NCBI GenBank assembly: GCA_019454915.1
Contig: JACFNM010000138.1
Span: forward strand, 1-9,931
Length of the DNA stretch: 9,931 nt
Source: Chitinophagaceae bacterium
GTDB lineage: Bacteria; Bacteroidota; Bacteroidia; Chitinophagales; Chitinophagaceae
Direction: 5' to 3'
This document shows positions 6,351 to 9,931 of this stretch, piece after piece. The position numbers and the translations under genes are program-made. The notes below the pieces were generated by a model that did not search any database, was not told the origin of the DNA, and saw only the letters and a program-made list of their open reading frames with translations. Each line of letters starts with the position of its first letter. The first letter of the stretch is position 1.

Positions 6351-7463
6351 TTATAATAGGCTAACAGACTTCCCGGTTTCCGCTGATTTTAGGATTGCTT
6401 CTACTATTCTAATATCTCTTAATCCTTCTTCCCCGGGCACCAACATAGGTTTGTTATTCATAATTGAAAGGGCGTCGTCATCCATCTGCTTGGCCGGTTG
6501 CCAGGGAACCTGATAGGGGGTATTGATTTCTCCTAACGGACTGCTGCCTTTTACACCCGCATAGGCCGAATAGGGCTCCATCGCTATTGTACCTTTTTCA
6601 CAATGAATGTTCATGAAATTTACATTTTCACCAAAACTGGTTTTGATATTAGCCATAACGCCACCCGGGAATTCCAGTGTTGCTATCGCCGTTTCCGCCA
6701 ACCCATCCTTATAAATATGCGGTCGGGTTGTGGAGGTTTTTGCCGACACCACGGAGAGGGGTTCCATTCCCGTTCCCAACCGGGCGCCCTGGATGGCATA
6801 CACGCCCATGTCGAGCATGACGCCTCCACCCATTTCACGCTTCTGCTTCCAATGATCCGTTCTGTTATCTACATATCCGGCAGCATCCTCTACGCTCTTC
6901 ACCTTTCCCAATAGCTTCTGTTTTACAATTCTCATGTATTCCTGAGTGTTGGGCTCATGTTGTAAACGGTAGCCTATAGCGAGTTTTCGTTTATTGCTCT
7001 TACAGGCAGCAATCATCCGGGCACACTCTGCTTCCGTTACTGCCATTGGCTTTTCACACCACACATGCTTACCCGCATTGGCTGCTTTTATCACATACTC
7101 TTCATGCATGGAAGGAGGTAACACCACATACACCACATCAATACTATCGTTATTGGCGATATCATGAAAGTTCTGATAGTTATAAATATTCTTATCGGGT
7201 ATATTGTATTTCTTCTTCCAGGTTTCGGCTTTCGCCGGCGTTCCGGTTACGATGCCCGCGAGATAACAGTGCTTCGTCTGTTGCAGCGCGGGGGCAAGCA
7301 GATCGGTACTATAATATCCCAGTCCAACCAGCGCTACACCTAACCTGTCCTTTTTGCTTAATGCTCCCGACCACAATACATTCGGAGAGATCAACGCGCC
7401 GGCTCCCGATAGCGCCAATGATTTGATAACTGTTCTGCGTGAAAGAAGACTCATAGCTGACAT
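6351..7463 (-). CDS. Tat-exported Gfo/Idh/MocA-family oxidoreductase (glucose-fructose oxidoreductase-like)
   Basis: This 370-residue NAD(P)-dependent oxidoreductase probably acts on a sugar or sugar derivative in the periplasm. The N-terminus carries a twin-arginine signal ('SRRTVIKSLALSGAGALI', residues 8-25). A Rossmann fold follows from about 41 with the glycine motif 'GVALVGLGYYS'. The family's 'EKP' motif is at 137-139 (K138 is the expected catalytic or positioning lysine), then 'GYRLQHEPN' at 164-172. 'GGGVMLDMGVYAIQG' at 212-226 supplies D218 and Y222, which match the aspartate and tyrosine of Zymomonas glucose-fructose oxidoreductase. That enzyme is also Tat-exported and keeps its cofactor tightly bound; the same is inferred here. 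M4 is an alternative start. It follows the heme lipoprotein gene by 163 bp and appears to have its own promoter. The substrate is unknown. Confidence 0.92.
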   Translation of the reverse strand: MSAMSLLSRRTVIKSLALSGAGALISPNVLWSGALSKKDRLGVALVGLGYYSTDLLAPALQQTKHCYLAGIVTGTPAKAETWKKKYNIPDKNIYNYQNFHDIANNDSIDVVYVVLPPSMHEEYVIKAANAGKHVWCEKPMAVTEAECARMIAACKSNKRKLAIGYRLQHEPNTQEYMRIVKQKLLGKVKSVEDAAGYVDNRTDHWKQKREMGGGVMLDMGVYAIQGARLGTGMEPLSVVSAKTSTTRPHIYKDGLAETAIATLEFPGGVMANIKTSFGENVNFMNIHCEKGTIAMEPYSAYAGVKGSSPLGEINTPYQVPWQPAKQMDDDALSIMNNKPMLVPGEEGLRDIRIVEAILKSAETGKSVSLL

Positions 7464-7498
7464 TTTTAGATAAATAACATTTTAAACAATACCGATAA

Positions 7499-7529
7499 GA
7501 AAGATAGTCAAAAACTCAGATTTGACAAC
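7499..7529 (-). promoter_or_regulatory. Candidate promoter for the Gfo/Idh/MocA gene
   Basis: On the minus strand, TATCTTTC at 7506-7499 matches seven of the eight positions of the Bacteroidota -7 element TAnnTTTG. GTTG at 7529-7526 matches three of four bases of the -33 TTTG, with a 19-bp spacer. Transcription would begin about 30 nt before the ATG at 7463. The 163-bp gap after the lipoprotein gene makes a separate promoter reasonable. Confidence 0.35.
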
Positions 7530-7626
7530 TTGGAAAACCACATTTCAATTTTTTACCGGTATTTGTATTTTTCTTGTAGCATGACATCGAATTAATAATA
7601 TTCCATAGAAAATTATGCCGGATAAT

Positions 7627-9852
7627 TTATTTCCGGAGAAGCAGTTCTTTTTCCGTCCAGGGTTTGGTCCTGCCACTTTCCGCCGCTCTCATTTTCTTTA
7701 CCTCTTCAGGATAAACCATAAAAGATGCCGGTTTATTTGCGTGCACATTTTTATTCATATCGTACCGGAGATAGCTTAAAACGGAAGCGATCCATTCATC
7801 ATTGTTTTCTGCCATGGACGGCATCTCACTGGAATACGTCTTGCCTTCCAAATTGCCGCTCAATCCATTCAGCAGTATCCGGATAGCATTGTTCTTTTCC
7901 GGAAGACTCAGGAACCGCGCCCCTTTTAACGGAGGTGAAGTAAGATTGTTTCCGCTACCCATGCCCTCTCCAAAGCTTCCATGGCAACTTGAACATAAAG
8001 ACATAAAGGTGGATAGCCCGTTTAGCACCATCCTCCAGTCTTTCTTCTCAAGGCTGCCTAACTCCCCAACCAGCCTGTGATGTATTTTACTCTTGTCAAT
8101 CCCGCTTTTTGCGGCCACGATTATTTCATTACCGGATTCTTCCTTTACTAACGAGTCAACCATAGCCTTTGCGGCGGGAGAGGGATATCTCGATAAAGAT
8201 AAAAATACCTGTAACCGCACATCGTAATTTTCATCCTTTCTAAGGTCCATTACCTTTTGCATCATGTCTTCGTCATTATTCATCAGCCATTTCTCACTAA
8301 TCCAGATAGCTGCTCTGCGTACCTGCGGGTGAGGATCTTTAAACGCTGATTCTATCAACTCTTTATCAACGGAATTCAAACCGTCGAGCGTCCACAATGC
8401 ATGGATTCTGCCCAAATGACCTGCATCCCCACTTTGCGTATTTTTCACCATCTTTATCAACTCCGGTACCACCGATTTATCACTCCTGAACACAATCGTC
8501 TTTTGAGCATTATCTCTATGCCAGCCATTGGGATGGTTAAGATACTTAACAAGAGAGGTTGACGGTTCTTCAATCATATTGAGCTTTTCGTTTTTCCTTT
8601 TATCCTTATACACCACCCGGTATATTCTTCCCCGGTTTATGTTTTTTGCCAGGCCAAGACTGTCTATTTTATTTCTGAGAAAACTTCCCGGCTCCGTCCA
8701 GCTACCCTGCTGAATGATGCCCCGATACATATCCACGATATAGAGGCATCCATCCGGGCCGGTTGCCGAATAAACCGGGCGGAAATTCATGTCCTGGGAA
8801 GCGATAAATTCACTACTGTCATACGCATTTTTCAGGATTATTTTCCCTTTATCATTAATCACCTTTGCTCTCCTGATTATTCGCCCCACCGGTTCACAAA
8901 CCAGATAATCACCAACAAGATCCTCTGCCAGGGCGTCTCCTCTGAATATTGATTGTCCACAGGCGCCTGTAAAATGATTCAGCGTGTTATTTTCTCTTAA
9001 TCTTGGAAGTCCTCCCTGTACATCGGGTGTCGCCATAATGGGCCATACCTGTTGAAATTCGGGATCCAACTGATCAGGAAGATCTAATTTGCCGTAAATC
9101 GGATTGATCTGAAAATCATGAGCCGGCACCTCTCCGCCCGCACTGGAAAAATATAGCCGTCCATAGTTATCGTGCGCTAAGCCCCATTGGCCTCTTCCTC
9201 CGCTAAAAATGGTGTCTATTTCAATGGTGTCTTTTGTGTACCGCAACCGGAAAGGCTCATAAGTCATATACATCCAGTTATCGAGGTTCCAGTCCAACCC
9301 ACTGCGTTGATGCTCCATATTGGCATTGGTAGTGAAGTCCTTCTTTTGAAAAATTACTTTTTTTGTATCGGCTTTGCCATCTCCATCAGTATCCTTATAG
9401 CTGATAATGTCTAAACTGTTCGTTACATTTACCAACAGTTCATCGCCCACGGTTTGAATCATTCTTGGCAGGAGCAGACTGTCTATGAAAACAGTACTCT
9501 TATCCATCTTTCCGTCATTATCGGTGTCTTCCAATAATTTGATCTGGCTTATGGGCAATCGTTCGTCAGATGCATCAGCATCCCGCATGTAGGTCAGCAT
9601 TTCCGCTACGTACATCCTCCCTTTGCCATCCCAGCAGATCGTAACGGGTTCTTTAATCATCGGTTCACTAACTACCAGTTCCAGGTGATATCCGTCAGGA
9701 AGGTAAATGCGTTCCATCGTTTCCTCAGGCGAGAGATAGGCAGGAGAGGGATTGGGATCGAAAACAGGTTTTTTGTTGATCCATTGCTGATCGGAATTGC
9801 AGCCAAATAAAATAATAAAGAAAAAGAAAAAAGGGGGTTTAGGAATTTTCAC
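7627..9852 (-). CDS. PVC-type dehydrogenase/HEAT-repeat lipoprotein with C-terminal cytochrome c domain
   Basis: This 741-residue lipoprotein is a putative extracytoplasmic dehydrogenase that would pass electrons to its own heme. The start is GTG at 9852, with an in-frame stop just upstream. A phenylalanine-rich signal ends in a lipobox, 'ILFGC', with acylated C18. The PVC-type membrane-bound dehydrogenase domain covers about 45-415 and is propeller-like ('LPDGYHLELVVSEP', 'TGPDGCLYIVDMYRGIIQ', 'NRGRIYRVVY'). It holds two DxDxDG calcium-loop-like motifs at 109-117 and 154-162. Helical HEAT-like repeats follow at about 430-600 ('DPHPQVRRAAIW'). A cytochrome c domain covers about 610-698, with the heme motif C620-S-S-C623-H624; M677 or M680 in 'EMPSM' is a likely axial ligand. 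The family is common in Planctomycetes, Verrucomicrobia and Bacteroidota, and its substrates are largely unknown. The downstream Tat-exported oxidoreductase suggests a shared sugar-oxidation role. Confidence 0.9.
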   Translation of the reverse strand: MKIPKPPFFFFFIILFGCNSDQQWINKKPVFDPNPSPAYLSPEETMERIYLPDGYHLELVVSEPMIKEPVTICWDGKGRMYVAEMLTYMRDADASDERLPISQIKLLEDTDNDGKMDKSTVFIDSLLLPRMIQTVGDELLVNVTNSLDIISYKDTDGDGKADTKKVIFQKKDFTTNANMEHQRSGLDWNLDNWMYMTYEPFRLRYTKDTIEIDTIFSGGRGQWGLAHDNYGRLYFSSAGGEVPAHDFQINPIYGKLDLPDQLDPEFQQVWPIMATPDVQGGLPRLRENNTLNHFTGACGQSIFRGDALAEDLVGDYLVCEPVGRIIRRAKVINDKGKIILKNAYDSSEFIASQDMNFRPVYSATGPDGCLYIVDMYRGIIQQGSWTEPGSFLRNKIDSLGLAKNINRGRIYRVVYKDKRKNEKLNMIEEPSTSLVKYLNHPNGWHRDNAQKTIVFRSDKSVVPELIKMVKNTQSGDAGHLGRIHALWTLDGLNSVDKELIESAFKDPHPQVRRAAIWISEKWLMNNDEDMMQKVMDLRKDENYDVRLQVFLSLSRYPSPAAKAMVDSLVKEESGNEIIVAAKSGIDKSKIHHRLVGELGSLEKKDWRMVLNGLSTFMSLCSSCHGSFGEGMGSGNNLTSPPLKGARFLSLPEKNNAIRILLNGLSGNLEGKTYSSEMPSMAENNDEWIASVLSYLRYDMNKNVHANKPASFMVYPEEVKKMRAAESGRTKPWTEKELLLRK

Positions 9853-9865
9853 TATTACTTATTTA

Positions 9866-9896
9866 AAAATTTAAAAGATGCCTACTGTTTGGCAAG
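9866..9896 (-). promoter_or_regulatory. Weak candidate promoter upstream of the heme lipoprotein gene
   Basis: On the minus strand, TAAATTTT at 9873-9866 matches seven of the eight positions of TAnnTTTG. CTTG at 9896-9893 lies 19 bp upstream and matches three of four bases of TTTG. The leader would be only about 10 nt. The stretch is AT-rich, so a chance match is quite possible and cotranscription with an upstream gene is an alternative. Confidence 0.25.
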
Positions 9897-9931
9897 ATGG
9901 TAGCCCATCCATAGGTCAGACCGTGGAGAGT
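9882..9931 (-). CDS. Possible 3' end of an upstream gene (cut by window edge)
   Basis: From the right edge one minus-strand frame reads SPRSDLWMGYHLAKQ and stops at TAG (9884-9882), 29 bp before the lipoprotein start. A second frame (TLHGLTYGWATILPNSRHLL...) runs on to TAA at 9865-9863. Which frame, if either, is coding cannot be decided from so few codons; the first looks slightly more protein-like. No function can be given. Confidence 0.3.
   Translation of the reverse strand, partial: SPRSDLWMGYHLAKQ

Noticed and set aside
7046..7426. Plus-strand open frame of 126 codons
   Set aside because: It lies wholly antisense to the well-supported Gfo/Idh/MocA gene, and its translation is rich in His, Ser, Tyr and Arg with no domain, as expected of an antisense shadow.
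7618..7636. CCGGA/TCCGG inverted repeat at the end of the heme lipoprotein gene as a terminator
   Set aside because: The stem is only 5 bp, the stop codon lies in its loop, and no U-run follows on the minus strand.
1..9931. CRISPR arrays, tRNA or rRNA genes, transposases, toxin-antitoxin pairs and phage genes
   Set aside because: No regularly spaced direct repeats, cloverleaf-like segments or matching protein motifs were seen on either strand.

Overview
The window looks like chromosomal DNA from a Bacteroidota bacterium, most likely a member of the Chitinophagaceae. The evidence is a SusC-type TonB-dependent transporter with an N-terminal STN domain and the long 'RSRIPNQTLLAMKLT' leader typical of that family. 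It is preceded by a FecR/DUF4974 anti-sigma factor and an ECF sigma factor. Other signs are promoter-like TAnnTTTG elements and the absence of Shine-Dalgarno sequences. The genus cannot be fixed from this sequence. Every gene I can support lies on the minus strand, so the biological order runs from right to left.

Right part (9931 to about 6350): a possible 3' end of an upstream gene enters at the edge. Next comes a large secreted lipoprotein with a PVC-type dehydrogenase (six-bladed-propeller-like) domain, two calcium-loop-like motifs, HEAT-like repeats and a C-terminal single-heme cytochrome c domain. After it comes a Tat-exported Gfo/Idh/MocA oxidoreductase of the glucose-fructose-oxidoreductase type. 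Both are predicted to act outside the cytoplasm, so they may form a periplasmic sugar-oxidation pair. The substrate cannot be read from the sequence.

Middle part (about 6350 to 5540): a small four-helix membrane protein of unknown function stands alone. It is bracketed by a 12-bp imperfect inverted repeat (11/12 identical) and followed by a roughly 70-nt imperfect palindrome that resembles an integron attC site. This gene may be a mobile cassette or a cassette remnant. It is the least ordinary part of the window.

Left part (about 5540 to 1): an ECF sigma factor, a FecR-like membrane anti-sigma factor and an STN-bearing SusC, followed by the first nine codons of what is almost certainly the partner SusD lipoprotein, cut by the window edge. 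By analogy with FecI/FecR/FecA, substrate binding at SusC would signal through the STN domain to FecR in the inner membrane. That would release the sigma factor and raise transcription of the susCD pair. A strong hairpin just after fecR may separate expression of the regulators from that of the transporter.

No rRNA, tRNA, CRISPR array, transposase or phage gene was seen. The signalling, uptake and dehydrogenase genes belong to known families; the cassette-like locus and the undefined substrate of the two systems are what merit a second look.
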